A stretch of DNA of 64,000 nucleotides. Source: Rhizobium sp. Root708. GTDB taxonomy: Bacteria; Pseudomonadota; Alphaproteobacteria; Rhizobiales; Rhizobiaceae. The stretch lies in contig NZ_LMHV01000007.1 in assembly GCF_001429725.1 (NCBI RefSeq), positions 62,001 to 126,000 of the forward strand. Reading direction: 5' to 3'. This document shows, one piece after another, positions 20,436 to 29,500 of this stretch (the stretch's first letter is position 1; each line of letters opens with the position of its first letter). The notes beneath the pieces were generated by a model, which saw only the letters and a program-made list of their open reading frames with translations, was not told the DNA's origin and made no database searches. A program made the translations under genes and the position numbers.

Positions 20436-21380
20436 ATGCAGAAGAAGATTCTCGTCCTGGGCGGCGCTCATATCGACCGACGCGGCCGTATCTCGGGAAC
20501 GACGGCGGAAGGCGCGAGCAACCCCGGAACATGGTTTGAGGAACCGGGTGGCGGCGGCTTCAATGCGGCGCGCAATCTGGCGCGGCTCGGCTTCGAAGTG
20601 ACGTTGATATCACCTCGCGGTGGCGATCCGACCGGCGAGATGGTGAGCGAGGCAGCGGATTTCGCCGGTGTCATCGACCGCCCCTTTGTCTTTCTCGACC
20701 GGAAGACGCCGAGCTACACGGCAATCATCGAACGGGACGGCAATCTGGTGATCGCCCTTGCCGACATGAACCTCTACCAGATGTTCGTGCCACGGCGCCT
20801 GTCGATCAGGGCCATCCGCGATGCCTTTGCCGAAACCGACTTCATCCTCTTCGACGCCAACCTGCCTGCCGAGACGCTGCAAGCGATCGTCACGCGGGCA
20901 CGCGCGCTCGGCAAACGCACCGGCGCGATCGCGATCTCGCCCGCCAAGGCGGTTAAGCTGCAGGCTTGCCTCGATGGTCTCGACTATCTGTTCCTCAACG
21001 AAGCGGAAGCGGCCGCGCTGACCGGAGAGCGACCGAATGACCCTGCCCACTGGGCGTCACTTCTCAGGGACATCGGCCTGAAGGGTGCGGTTGTCACCCG
21101 GGGGCAGCGAGAACTCATTGCTTTTGAAGGGGCTCGCGTCGTGGCGCTTCAGCCGGCAACCGTCGAGAATGTTGCCGATGTCACCGGCGCCGGCGACTCC
21201 ATGGCCGCGGGCGTGATCGCCGCCCTGCTGAACGATAAGCCGATTTCCGATGCGGTTCGCGAGGGTGCCGCCGCCGCCGCCCTCACCGTGCAGTCGCCCC
21301 ATGCAGTCAATGAAAACCTCTCCGCCGATCTGCTGAAGGAAACGCTTGCACTTGTCCCGCAGGCGAGAATTCTGCATTGA
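20436..21380 (+). CDS. psuK: pseudouridine kinase (PfkB family)
   Basis: 314 residues. PfkB-type sugar kinase: GGAHIDRRGRI at the N-terminus, EPGGGGFNAARNLARLG (first signature) and VADVTGAGDSMAAGVIAAL (second signature with the catalytic Asp and anion-hole Gly). It should phosphorylate pseudouridine to the 5'-phosphate. The function is supported mainly by its neighbour psuG, which starts 28 bases downstream. The ATG follows AAGGGCAGG. It is cytosolic. Confidence 0.9.
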   Translation: MQKKILVLGGAHIDRRGRISGTTAEGASNPGTWFEEPGGGGFNAARNLARLGFEVTLISPRGGDPTGEMVSEAADFAGVIDRPFVFLDRKTPSYTAIIERDGNLVIALADMNLYQMFVPRRLSIRAIRDAFAETDFILFDANLPAETLQAIVTRARALGKRTGAIAISPAKAVKLQACLDGLDYLFLNEAEAAALTGERPNDPAHWASLLRDIGLKGAVVTRGQRELIAFEGARVVALQPATVENVADVTGAGDSMAAGVIAALLNDKPISDAVREGAAAAALTVQSPHAVNENLSADLLKETLALVPQARILH

Positions 21381-21408
21381 AGCGCAATACGATGAAATGG
21401 AAGCTACA

Positions 21409-22335
21409 ATGACGAAACAGGTCTCCCCCCTCCTTCCGATTGTCTATTCGAAGGAAGTCGCAAGTGCCAAGCAGCGCGGCGCGCCGATCGTGGCTCTGGA
21501 ATCGACGATCATCACCCACGGCATGCCTTATCCAGGAAACATCGAGATGGCGCGCAGCGTCGAATCGATCATCCGCGAACAGGGCGCCGTGCCGGCAACG
21601 ATCGCCGTGATCCACGGTACATTGCATGTCGGCCTGGAGCCCGACCAACTCGAGCAGCTGGCGCAGGCAAAGGATGTCCTGAAAGTGTCGCGCGCCGACT
21701 TCGCCTTTGCGATCGCCGAGCGCCGGCATGGCGCTACCACCGTTGCTGCGACGATGATCGCCGCCGAGCTGGCGGGCATCAAGGTCTTTGCCACGGGCGG
21801 CATCGGCGGCGTGCACCGGGGTGCTGAGGAAAGCTTCGATATCTCGGCCGACCTCCAGGAACTGGGCCGCACCGGCGTGATCGTCGTCTGCGCCGGCGCC
21901 AAGGCGATCCTCGACATCCCGAAGACGCTCGAAGTGCTGGAAACCTCAGGTGTGCCGGTTGTCACCTACGAGAGCGAGGAATTCCCCGCATTCTGGTCTC
22001 GCGCCTCCGGCCTGCGCAGCCCGCTGACGCTCAACAGCCCCGCTGCGATCGCCAACTTCCAGAACGTTCGCGAGCAGCTCGGCATCGATGGCGGCATGCT
22101 GATTGCTAATCCCGTTCCGGAAGCGGACGAGATTCCGCGCGAGGAAATGGAAATCTACATCGAGCGCGCGCTCGATAGTGCCGAACGCGACGAGATCAGC
22201 GGCAAATCGGTCACGCCCTACCTGCTAAGCACAATCTTCGACCTCACTGACGGTCAGAGCCTGAAGACCAACATTGCCTTGGTCGAGAATAACGCCCGCC
22301 TCGCAGCCGAGATCGCAGTCGCCCTCGGCGGCTGA
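21409..22335 (+). CDS. psuG: pseudouridine-5'-phosphate glycosidase
   Basis: 308 residues from ATG 21409, preferred over 21397 because GGAAG lies at the right spacing. The enzyme splits pseudouridine 5'-phosphate into uracil and ribose 5-phosphate through a lysine. Seen: GAPIVALESTIITHGMPYP, ATIAVIHGTLHVGL, KVSRADFAFAIAERRHGATTVAATM, the conserved VFATGGIGGVHRG and ESEEFPAFWSR. With psuK it completes salvage of modified nucleosides from RNA turnover. Confidence 0.94.
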   Translation: MTKQVSPLLPIVYSKEVASAKQRGAPIVALESTIITHGMPYPGNIEMARSVESIIREQGAVPATIAVIHGTLHVGLEPDQLEQLAQAKDVLKVSRADFAFAIAERRHGATTVAATMIAAELAGIKVFATGGIGGVHRGAEESFDISADLQELGRTGVIVVCAGAKAILDIPKTLEVLETSGVPVVTYESEEFPAFWSRASGLRSPLTLNSPAAIANFQNVREQLGIDGGMLIANPVPEADEIPREEMEIYIERALDSAERDEISGKSVTPYLLSTIFDLTDGQSLKTNIALVENNARLAAEIAVALGG

Positions 22336-22346
22336 TTACGAGTTCT

Positions 22347-22367
22347 GGGAGGCGTTAGGCGCCTCCC
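22347..22367. repeat. Short inverted repeat after psuG (weak terminator or processing hairpin)
   Basis: GGGAGGCG/CGCCTCCC with a 5-base loop starts 11 bases after the psuG stop and lies close to the end of the convergent membrane-protein gene. No T run follows on either strand, so intrinsic termination is doubtful. Confidence 0.5.
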
Positions 22368-22388
22368 AAGCGATGGACCAAGTCGAGA

Positions 22389-22769
22389 TCAGCGAAGGAC
22401 TTCGCCGCGCGTATGGCGAGATAGCGCCAGCCACTGAAAGAAGTACGCGGCGACGGTGAGCGCAACGACGCAAAGCAGCACAATGAGTACCTTCGGCTCT
22501 GCGCTGTACGATAACATCGCTACCCGTACAAGGAACACAGCCCCGAATGTGCAAATCCACGCCAGATAGACGCGTGAAAACCATGTCCAGAACCACCCAC
22601 TGAACAACTCGCGCTCAAACGCGTAGAGCAAAACGCCAATGGTGGAAAAAAAGCCCAGACATATGCTGCCGATCATCATCATCTGCGATCGCGGCACGCC
22701 GTTCAAATCGGCACAGGTGGCCCAAACATAAGACAGAGCCATTAACACAGCAAAGATTTTCCAGCGCAT
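22389..22769 (-). CDS. small four-helix membrane protein, unknown
   Basis: 126 residues from ATG 22769 (MRWKIFAVLM), fixed by a GGGAGG ribosome site. About four hydrophobic segments, at roughly 3-20, 30-50, 58-80 and 92-112, with a charged tail SRHTRGEVLR. I do not recognise a family. It lies alone between convergent psuG and cckA and looks less GC-rich than its neighbours, so it may be a later addition. Inner-membrane location is the only safe inference. Confidence 0.6.
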   Translation of the reverse strand: MRWKIFAVLMALSYVWATCADLNGVPRSQMMMIGSICLGFFSTIGVLLYAFERELFSGWFWTWFSRVYLAWICTFGAVFLVRVAMLSYSAEPKVLIVLLCVVALTVAAYFFQWLALSRHTRGEVLR

Positions 22770-22849
22770 TATCGCCTCCCGGTTGCAATTTCGTAACACG
22801 CAATCGCTAATGTCGGAATCAGATAACGCCTAAAAATCTAAGTATCGAA

Positions 22850-25447
22850 CTAGCTGTCCAACGTCTCCTTGACGACCACCGCGAGCTGTTTCAGCGAGAA
22901 CGGCTTCGGCAGGAACCCGAACTTGGACTCCGGCGGCAGATTGCGGGCAAAGGCGTCTTCCGCATAGCCGGAAACGAAGATGAACTTCAGGTCCGGATAT
23001 TTTTTGCGCAGCTCGCGCAGAAGCGACGGTCCGTCCATTTCGGGCATCACGACGTCGGAGACGACGATATCGACCTTGCCGTCCAGCTCTTCCATGATGT
23101 CGAGCGCCTCGACACCGGACCCCGCCTCGTGAACCGTATAGCCGCGCGTTTCCAGCATTCGCTTTCCGCCGCGACGAACCGCTTCCTCATCCTCGACGAG
23201 CAGAATGACAGCGGAACCCGTCAGGTCCTCCGGCGTCTCGGCAGCAGCCAGCGCCGCCGATGCAGCCTGCGCTGAAGGCGTTACGGCCTCCGCCTCGGCG
23301 ACAATCGCGGGTTCGACGATGTGGCGCGGCAGGAAGACGCGGAAGGTCGTGCCCTTGCCGACCTCGGACTCCGGCTGGATATAGCCGCCGGACTGCTTGA
23401 CGATGCCATAGACCATCGCAAGGCCGAGGCCTGTTCCCTTGCCCACTTCCTTGGTGGTGAAGAAGGGCTCGAAAATCTTGTCCATGATCTCCGGCGCGAT
23501 GCCGGTTCCGTTGTCGGAAACCTCGATCAGGACCATGTCTTCGTTCGGCATATAGGAGTAATTGTAGGCCGCGACTTCCGCCGCGGTGACATTCTTCGTC
23601 CGAACCGTCAGTTTTCCGCCCTGCGGCATCGCATCGCGCGCGTTGACGCAGAGGTTGATCAGAACCTGCTCGAACTGCGACAGATCCGTCTTCACCGGCC
23701 AGAGGTCGCGTCCGTACTCCACGTCGAGCTTGACGTTGGTGCCCGAGAGCAGTCGGTCCACCAGCATACGGAGATCGCCGACGACATCGGTCAAATTGAG
23801 AACGCTCGGGCGCATCGTCTGCTTGCGCGAGAACGCCAGCAACTGCCGCACGAGAACGGCAGCACGGTTAGCGTTTCGCTTGATCTCCATGAGATCGGCA
23901 AATCCTGGATCAGCCGGCCGGGCCTGCAGCAGCAGGTGATCGGAAGACAACAGGATCGCGGTCAAAACGTTGTTGAAGTCGTGCGCGATGCCGCCCGCAA
24001 GCGTGCCGACCGCATTCATTTTCTGAGTCTGCGCCATCTGTGCTTCGAGAGCCTTTTGCTCTGTCACTTCAACGGCATAGACGATCGCCGCCTCTTCCGG
24101 GGCTTCGTCGCTCTGATCGATCACCGCATTGACGTAGAAACGGAAATGCCGGGAATCATCGGCCGCCGTCTTGGAATCCAGGGGGGCGATATCGCCTTGA
24201 CGATCCTTGGCCGCAGCCAGTGCCTGCTGCAGCCGCGGTTTGTCGACGTCCTGCACGATCGTCTCGAAGAGCGCGCCGTTCTCGACGTCGTCGCGCGAGA
24301 CGATGCCGGAAAAAAGCTTCAGGAATGGCGCATTGGTACGCAGGATGCGACCGTTGCCGTCGACCGAAGCAATTGCCATCGGCGTGTTGTTGAAGAAACG
24401 GGTAAAGCGCATGACCGCCGCCGAGGCGGATTGATCGCTTTCGCCGTTCGACCGACGCGTCAGCACGATGGTCCGGCTTTCGCCGGGGGCGCCGTCCCGC
24501 ATCGAGGTGACGCTGTGAACGATCTCCACCGGAACGCTCTGGCCGTTGGACTTCTTCAGATCAAGATCGAGCGTGACGGTCTTCTTGAGACCGGGTTCGG
24601 CCTGAACCGACTGAATGAGCGCCAGCCCCTCGCCCGCCACGAGATCGCCGATCGTCATCGAACCGGGCACGAATTTCGTAAGATCGATACCCAGCCATTC
24701 GGCCAGGGTCGCATTCAGATAGAAGATCTCGCCCTTTCGCCCTGCCGAAAAGAAGCCGGCCGGTGCGTGATCGAGATAATCGATCGCGTTCTGAAGTTCC
24801 TTGAAGAAGCGCTCCTGATCGTCGCGGTCCGACGTGATGTCGCTGATCTGCCAGATGCGTAGCGGCTTACCGCCGCCCTCCTGGCCCTCGAGAATTCGCG
24901 CCTTCAGCCGGTACCAATGCGCGCCGGAGCCGTTGTTGGAAGGACCGAGCGCGCGCAGAAGGCGAAATTCCTCGCGGCCTTCCTTGCCTTCTCTCAAACC
25001 ATTGGAAAGACGGTAAAGAGCCTCGTTCGACTCCCGATGGCGCGACAACAGCGCTTCAAGCGTCTGAACCTCGGTGGATTTCCGTGCCCCCGTCAGCTGT
25101 CCGTAGGCGGCGTTGGCGTAGACGATACGCCCCTTGTCGTCGGTGATCAGAGAACCATCGGGATGACTGTTGAGAAAGGCGCGGGCGAGACTGTCCGACT
25201 GCCGTTGCGGCATCACTTCGATGAAACCGATGATCGACGACACGAGGAAGAATATGCCGACCATCGCCAGCACGCCGAGCACGCCCAGCACCATCTCGTT
25301 GTCGAGCGACCGCTTGAAGACCACGAAGGCGGCAGCGGCGGCGATCAGCACAAGAGCAAGCAGAACAATGCGCAAAGCGGTCCCCGCCCGGCCTCCACGG
25401 TCCAGGAGCGGTTCCCTAAAATTATCGGCCTGACGCGATTTCGTCAT
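22850..25447 (-). CDS. cckA: cell-cycle hybrid histidine kinase CckA
   Basis: CckA sits at the top of the CckA-ChpT-CtrA phosphorelay in alphaproteobacteria. 865 residues. Two membrane helices (about 25-45 and 53-75), PAS domains (about 80-440), HisKA with His489 in [13 protein letters not shown], an ATPase with [32 protein letters not shown] and GKGTTF, an Ala-rich linker, and a receiver domain with Asp798 in [12 protein letters not shown]. Kinase and phosphatase residues are intact. ATG 25447 follows GCGAGGAA. It is divergent from the FliO-domain gene. ChpT and CtrA are not in this window. Confidence 0.95.
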   Translation of the reverse strand: MTKSRQADNFREPLLDRGGRAGTALRIVLLALVLIAAAAAFVVFKRSLDNEMVLGVLGVLAMVGIFFLVSSIIGFIEVMPQRQSDSLARAFLNSHPDGSLITDDKGRIVYANAAYGQLTGARKSTEVQTLEALLSRHRESNEALYRLSNGLREGKEGREEFRLLRALGPSNNGSGAHWYRLKARILEGQEGGGKPLRIWQISDITSDRDDQERFFKELQNAIDYLDHAPAGFFSAGRKGEIFYLNATLAEWLGIDLTKFVPGSMTIGDLVAGEGLALIQSVQAEPGLKKTVTLDLDLKKSNGQSVPVEIVHSVTSMRDGAPGESRTIVLTRRSNGESDQSASAAVMRFTRFFNNTPMAIASVDGNGRILRTNAPFLKLFSGIVSRDDVENGALFETIVQDVDKPRLQQALAAAKDRQGDIAPLDSKTAADDSRHFRFYVNAVIDQSDEAPEEAAIVYAVEVTEQKALEAQMAQTQKMNAVGTLAGGIAHDFNNVLTAILLSSDHLLLQARPADPGFADLMEIKRNANRAAVLVRQLLAFSRKQTMRPSVLNLTDVVGDLRMLVDRLLSGTNVKLDVEYGRDLWPVKTDLSQFEQVLINLCVNARDAMPQGGKLTVRTKNVTAAEVAAYNYSYMPNEDMVLIEVSDNGTGIAPEIMDKIFEPFFTTKEVGKGTGLGLAMVYGIVKQSGGYIQPESEVGKGTTFRVFLPRHIVEPAIVAEAEAVTPSAQAASAALAAAETPEDLTGSAVILLVEDEEAVRRGGKRMLETRGYTVHEAGSGVEALDIMEELDGKVDIVVSDVVMPEMDGPSLLRELRKKYPDLKFIFVSGYAEDAFARNLPPESKFGFLPKPFSLKQLAVVVKETLDS

Positions 25448-25734
25448 CTAGTTCCTCGCATTGCCCGCCGGCCTTCACTCGCACCAGAGAGACGAAGCAA
25501 GAATCAGGGCACCTTTCTTCTTATTAGCAATTTGCTGCTTCACCAAAAACACCGCAGACGGCGAAGAGTGATTGAATTCACAAGGAACAGCGCCACTTTT
25601 GTCCCTTGAACGCCTTGCGGCAACACCCGCATAGTTCGGTTCCAACCGTTGCCGACTGGACAAGGTACACGCAACTTGTCTACGAAGCTGAAAAGTCGTC
25701 ATGTGGTTGAAGACCGCGAAGGGAGTACCTGAAG

Positions 25735-26700
25735 ATGTTCGATAGCCTCATGAGCGATTACGGCAGCCGTTTTCTGTTGGCGGCCGGCGGTGTTGGCATC
25801 GGCCTGCTTCTCCTTGTCGTCGTTCTCTGGATCATGCGCCATCGCGCGCCGTCTCCATTCGTTCGCGGCGGACGCAACCGCCAGCCGAGACTTCAGGTTC
25901 TCGATGCAGCAGCCGTTGATGCTCGCCGCCGTCTGGTTCTGGTGCGCCGCGACAATGTCGAGCATCTGGTGATGATCGGCGGACCGACCGACATCGTCAT
26001 CGAAAGCCGCATTCTTCCGGGTGGCGAAACCGAGATCGAGCCGACGCCGATCGCGGCAAGGGCAAAGGCTGCGGTCGCACAGCAGGAGCCCGTCGCACCG
26101 CGCGCGCTCAATCCGCCGGTTCCAGTCCGGGAAAGCGTCGCAATCGCCGAAGAGTTGCCATCGGATGACGCGTCGTCGCACGTTCGCGCCATGCCAACGC
26201 CCCCGAGACCGACGCCCCAGGTCGAGATCGAGCGCGCGCCGCGTCCGGCGCCAATCCTGGAGGCTCGCCCTCACCCCCAGCCCTTCTCCCGCCCGGAGCC
26301 CGCGCCGATCGAGCCGGCAGCGGCAGCTGAGATCCTTGATTCCGCCCGTCAGCGCGTTTTGCCGAACCAGCGTCTTGAGCCGTCAATCGTCGCACCGCCG
26401 ATCACACCCGCGCCTGTCGCCCCGACCCCGGCCCCGCGCGACGCAACCATTGTGCCGCCGCCCGTTGTTCCGACAGCCCAGCCAAGCGATTTCCAGCGCG
26501 TCCTCGAAGAAGAGATGACCTCCAACCTGACTGCCGAGCGTCTCCTGCCGCAACAGCAGCCGGTCGCCAATCGCGCACCACCTGCCGGCAGCGGCCCGCG
26601 CCGCGATCCCGATATGGCTCCGATCACGGGAGCCGACGCCGCGCTTCAGAACGAGGTCGCCCGTATTTTCGGCGAGATGAGCGTCAACCGCGACAAATAA
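25735..26700 (+). CDS. FliO-domain membrane protein with Pro-rich tail
   Basis: 321 residues. One membrane helix near the N-terminus (about 14-35, LAAGGVGIGLLLLVVVLWIM) is followed by RLQVLDAAAVDARRRLVLVRRDNVEHLVMIGG, split by an Arg-Arg turn, which fits the FliO-type domain. Residues about 105-300 are Pro/Ala-rich and disordered, ending with a short acidic helix (NEVARIFGEM). FliO normally assists assembly of the flagellar export gate, but no flagellar gene is near; the divergent neighbour is cckA. The length is well above most FliO proteins because of the tail. Function here is uncertain. Confidence 0.65.
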   Translation: MFDSLMSDYGSRFLLAAGGVGIGLLLLVVVLWIMRHRAPSPFVRGGRNRQPRLQVLDAAAVDARRRLVLVRRDNVEHLVMIGGPTDIVIESRILPGGETEIEPTPIAARAKAAVAQQEPVAPRALNPPVPVRESVAIAEELPSDDASSHVRAMPTPPRPTPQVEIERAPRPAPILEARPHPQPFSRPEPAPIEPAAAAEILDSARQRVLPNQRLEPSIVAPPITPAPVAPTPAPRDATIVPPPVVPTAQPSDFQRVLEEEMTSNLTAERLLPQQQPVANRAPPAGSGPRRDPDMAPITGADAALQNEVARIFGEMSVNRDK

Positions 26701-26724
26701 GTTGCCTGCTCCAGCAAGCTCAAA

Positions 26725-26758
26725 CAAAAAAAGGCGCTGCAATCGCAGCGCCTTTTTT
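26725..26758 (+). terminator. Bidirectional Rho-independent terminator
   Basis: AAAAAAGGCGCTGC-AATC-GCAGCGCCTTTTTT is a near-perfect stem flanked by A and T runs, lying 24 bases past the FliO-domain gene and 15 bases past dksA. It can stop transcripts from both strands. Confidence 0.92.
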
Positions 26759-26773
26759 CTGGAATGATAGAGC

Positions 26774-27193
26774 TTATTCGTCCCGGTAGACCTTCTCGCG
26801 ACGCTCGTGACGCTCTTGCGCCTCGATGGACAGCGTGGCGATCGGTCGCGCGTCAAGCCGTCTGAGACCGATCGGCTCTCCTGTCTCCTCACAGTAGCCG
26901 TAGGTGCCGTCCTCAATCCGCTGCAATGCTGCATCGATCTTGGAGATCAGCTTTCTCTGACGATCACGAGCACGCAGTTCGATGGCTCGGTCGGTTTCGG
27001 ACGACGCTCGATCTGCGAGGTCCGGATGGTTCGCGCTTTCCTCGGCCAGATGGTCGAGAGTTTCACGCGCCTCGCGAAGGATATCGTTCCTCCAGGCCAC
27101 CAGCTTGGTCCTGAAATAGGCCCGCTGGTTGCCATTCATGAACTCTTCCTCTTCCGAGGGTGCGTAATTGCTAAGATCGATCTTCTCACTCAA
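26774..27193 (-). CDS. dksA: RNA-polymerase-binding transcription factor DksA
   Basis: DksA acts in the RNA polymerase secondary channel and works with ppGpp. I start it at TTG 27193 because AGGAGA lies 6 bases upstream and the product then begins (M)SEKIDLSNYAPSEEEEF, giving 139 residues; an ATG at 27214 would add seven unlikely residues. The coiled coil is about 30-95, with the tip RASSETDRA-like DLADRASSE. The zinc-finger region keeps only one of four cysteines: Cys101, then Thr104, Ser122 and Ala125, so it is unlikely to bind zinc in the classical way. A strong terminator follows. Confidence 0.92.
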   Translation of the reverse strand: MSEKIDLSNYAPSEEEEFMNGNQRAYFRTKLVAWRNDILREARETLDHLAEESANHPDLADRASSETDRAIELRARDRQRKLISKIDAALQRIEDGTYGYCEETGEPIGLRRLDARPIATLSIEAQERHERREKVYRDE

Positions 27194-27277
27194 CGCGATT
27201 CTCCTGAAGAACATCTCATCTCTGGCGGCTGTATATCCCGAGCGCTACGGTTGATTCAAGTCCAATACGCTAGGTAA

Positions 27278-27295
27278 ACAGATTTTTAAATCTGT
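27278..27295. promoter_or_regulatory. AT-rich palindrome between dksA and the phosphatase gene
   Basis: ACAGATTT-TT-AAATCTGT is a perfect 8-base inverted repeat, 85 bases upstream of the dksA TTG and 150 bases upstream of the divergent phosphatase gene. It could be an operator for either gene. A T-rich run follows on the plus strand, but no gene upstream would need a terminator there. Confidence 0.35.
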
Positions 27296-27445
27296 CATAT
27301 TTTTGAGCTAACAGACTATTTTTGCGTCATTATTTCATTCATCCCCTAAGCATCGAGTGTCAGCCGGTCCGAACTCGTCCACTGCGATCGTCGTGATAGT
27401 TGACGCAAGGGCGACCCTGCAGCTACTGAAGAAGCCAGCGTCATC

Positions 27446-27952
27446 ATGGATCGTTCTATGCCCGCAATCCTTCCTCCGCCGACCAGAATCTACCTTTTGC
27501 GGCACGCAGAAGCTGCATGGGCCCTGCCGGGTCAGAAGGATTTCGACCGTCCGCTCAGCGAGAAGGGATATGCCGACGCGGAAGTCGTCGCCGACAGGGC
27601 GTCCGATATGGGCTACAAGCCCGATCTCGTGCTGAGTTCGACCGCGACTCGCTGCAAGGAGACAGCCGATGCCGTACACCGCGCGGCGGGAGAATCCGTG
27701 GATCTCCGGTTCGTCGACGAACTCTATGAGGCAACGCCTGACATCTACATCGCGATCATTGCGGCGCAATCGGTCGAATCGGTGATGATCGTCGGCCATA
27801 ACCCGACGATGGAGCAGACGCTGGAAGCCCTGATCGGTCATCAGGCCCTCTCGCAAACCCTGCCAACCGGTTTTCCGCCGGCGGGTCTCGCCGTCCTTGA
27901 CAGCGACAACAGCGCAACCGGCTGGCGGCTTGTCGATTTCCTGTTCGATTGA
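27446..27952 (+). CDS. SixA-like histidine phosphatase family protein
   Basis: 168 residues, or 164 if ATG 27458 is used; neither has a clear ribosome site. The catalytic RHG-type motif is YLLRHAEAAW (about 17-26), followed by PLSEKGYADAE, VLSSTATRCKETAD and the second histidine in MIVGHNPTMEQTLE. The small size and loss of the big lid resemble SixA, which removes phosphate from histidine on HPt domains. An orphan HPt protein is encoded about 7 kb away, but a link is only inference. Confidence 0.88.
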   Translation: MDRSMPAILPPPTRIYLLRHAEAAWALPGQKDFDRPLSEKGYADAEVVADRASDMGYKPDLVLSSTATRCKETADAVHRAAGESVDLRFVDELYEATPDIYIAIIAAQSVESVMIVGHNPTMEQTLEALIGHQALSQTLPTGFPPAGLAVLDSDNSATGWRLVDFLFD

Positions 27953-28027
27953 CGCTCTTGGTCGCGGCCTTTCCCCGCCGCATATCGGTTCCTATATGGG
28001 CTCTAACGAACCAATCGGAATTCCAAA

Positions 28028-29500
28028 TTGCCGCCCAGCCTGACATCGTTTGCCGACGACGCCCGTATCGCCTTCGACAACCTTTCCGACCGCGCGGCCG
28101 GGTTGGTGCACCCAACCGTACGCCTCGGCGTGACCGGGCTGTCGCGCTCCGGCAAGACGGTGTTCATTTCGTCCCTTGTCCATAATCTGTTGCACGGTGG
28201 CAGGCTGCCGCTATTCGAGCCTGTGCAATCCGGTCGGGTGTCCTCGGTGCGCCTGGAACAGCAGCCCGACGACGCCGTTCCGCGGTTCCAGTACGAGGAC
28301 CACATTCGCGCTTTGGCGAAAGACCGCATCTGGCCCGATTCCACCCGGGCGATTTCGGAACTGCGCCTGACGATCGATTACCAGAGCGCCAGCGGTTGGA
28401 ACCGGTTTTTCTCCGCCGGGCGCCTGTCGATCGATATCGTCGACTATCCCGGTGAATGGCTGCTCGATCTGCCACTGCTCGGCAAGGACTACCGCACATT
28501 CAGTGAAGAAACGATCGCGTTGGCCCGCACCGGCATCCGCGCCGAGCTGTCGCGCGCGTGGCTGTCGCTGACGAGTGACGCCATCGCCAACATCGCCGCC
28601 GACGAGATGCAGGCGCGTGATCTCGCCACCGCTTTCGCGGACTATCTGAAAGCCTGCAAGGCCGACGAACGATCACTTTCGACGCTACCGCCCGGACGTT
28701 TTCTGCTCCCCGGCGATCTGGAAGGATCCCCTGCCCTGACCTTCGCACCACTCGTTTTGCCGCCCGACGGTAAGCCGCAAAAGGGATCGCTGTGGGCGAT
28801 GATGGAGCGGCGCTACGAGGCCTACAAGTCTGTCGTCGTCAAACCCTTCTTTCGCGACCACTTCGCCCGGCTAGATCGCCAGATCGTCCTTGTCGATGCG
28901 CTGCAAGCCATCAACCGGGGACCGGAAGCGGTGCAGGATCTCGAGCGGGCGCTGACGGATGTGCTGGCCTGCTTCCGGCCTGGCTCGAATTCCCTTCTCT
29001 CGGCCCTCCTCGGCCGCAGGATCGATCGGGTATTGGTGGCGGCGACAAAGGCCGACCATCTGCATCACGAGAGCCACCACAGGCTGGACGCTTTGACGCG
29101 ACGCCTCGTCGACCGCGCCATACAGCGCATCGGCATGGCCGGCGCCGGCATCGACGTCATGGCGCTCGCCTCGGTCCGCGCGACGCGCGAGGCGACCGTC
29201 CAGCGCGACGGACAGGACCTGCCTGTTATCGTCGGCACGCCGATCGCGGGCGAGACGATCGCCGGCGAACGATTCGACGGCGAGAAGAAAACAGCGATTT
29301 TTCCGGGCGACCTGCCTGAGAACCCGGAAACACTTTTCGCGGAGATCGAAGCCGGCGGCCCGGTTGTCCTGCCCGATGTGAACGTCGTGAGGTTCAGGCC
29401 GCCGCAGCTCGAGGAAACAAGTGGCGGCATCAAGCTCTCGGTGCCGCATATCCGCCTCGACCGGGCAATGCAGTTCCTCTTCGGGGATAGACTGGCATGA
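28028..29500 (+). CDS. YcjX-family P-loop protein
   Basis: 490 residues. A TTG start at 28028 is the best choice (MPPSLTSFADDARIAF); the ribosome site is weak (CGGAA). The P-loop GLSRSGKTVFISSLVHNLL is at about 37-55, and DYPGEWLLDLPLL acts as a Walker-B/switch-like block. The C-terminal half has KADHLHHESH and VRATREA. YcjX is a predicted GTPase-like stress protein induced by heat or phage shock in enterics. The 4-base overlap (ATGA) with the next gene, also of the Ycj set, shows coupling. Confidence 0.88.
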   Translation: MPPSLTSFADDARIAFDNLSDRAAGLVHPTVRLGVTGLSRSGKTVFISSLVHNLLHGGRLPLFEPVQSGRVSSVRLEQQPDDAVPRFQYEDHIRALAKDRIWPDSTRAISELRLTIDYQSASGWNRFFSAGRLSIDIVDYPGEWLLDLPLLGKDYRTFSEETIALARTGIRAELSRAWLSLTSDAIANIAADEMQARDLATAFADYLKACKADERSLSTLPPGRFLLPGDLEGSPALTFAPLVLPPDGKPQKGSLWAMMERRYEAYKSVVVKPFFRDHFARLDRQIVLVDALQAINRGPEAVQDLERALTDVLACFRPGSNSLLSALLGRRIDRVLVAATKADHLHHESHHRLDALTRRLVDRAIQRIGMAGAGIDVMALASVRATREATVQRDGQDLPVIVGTPIAGETIAGERFDGEKKTAIFPGDLPENPETLFAEIEAGGPVVLPDVNVVRFRPPQLEETSGGIKLSVPHIRLDRAMQFLFGDRLA

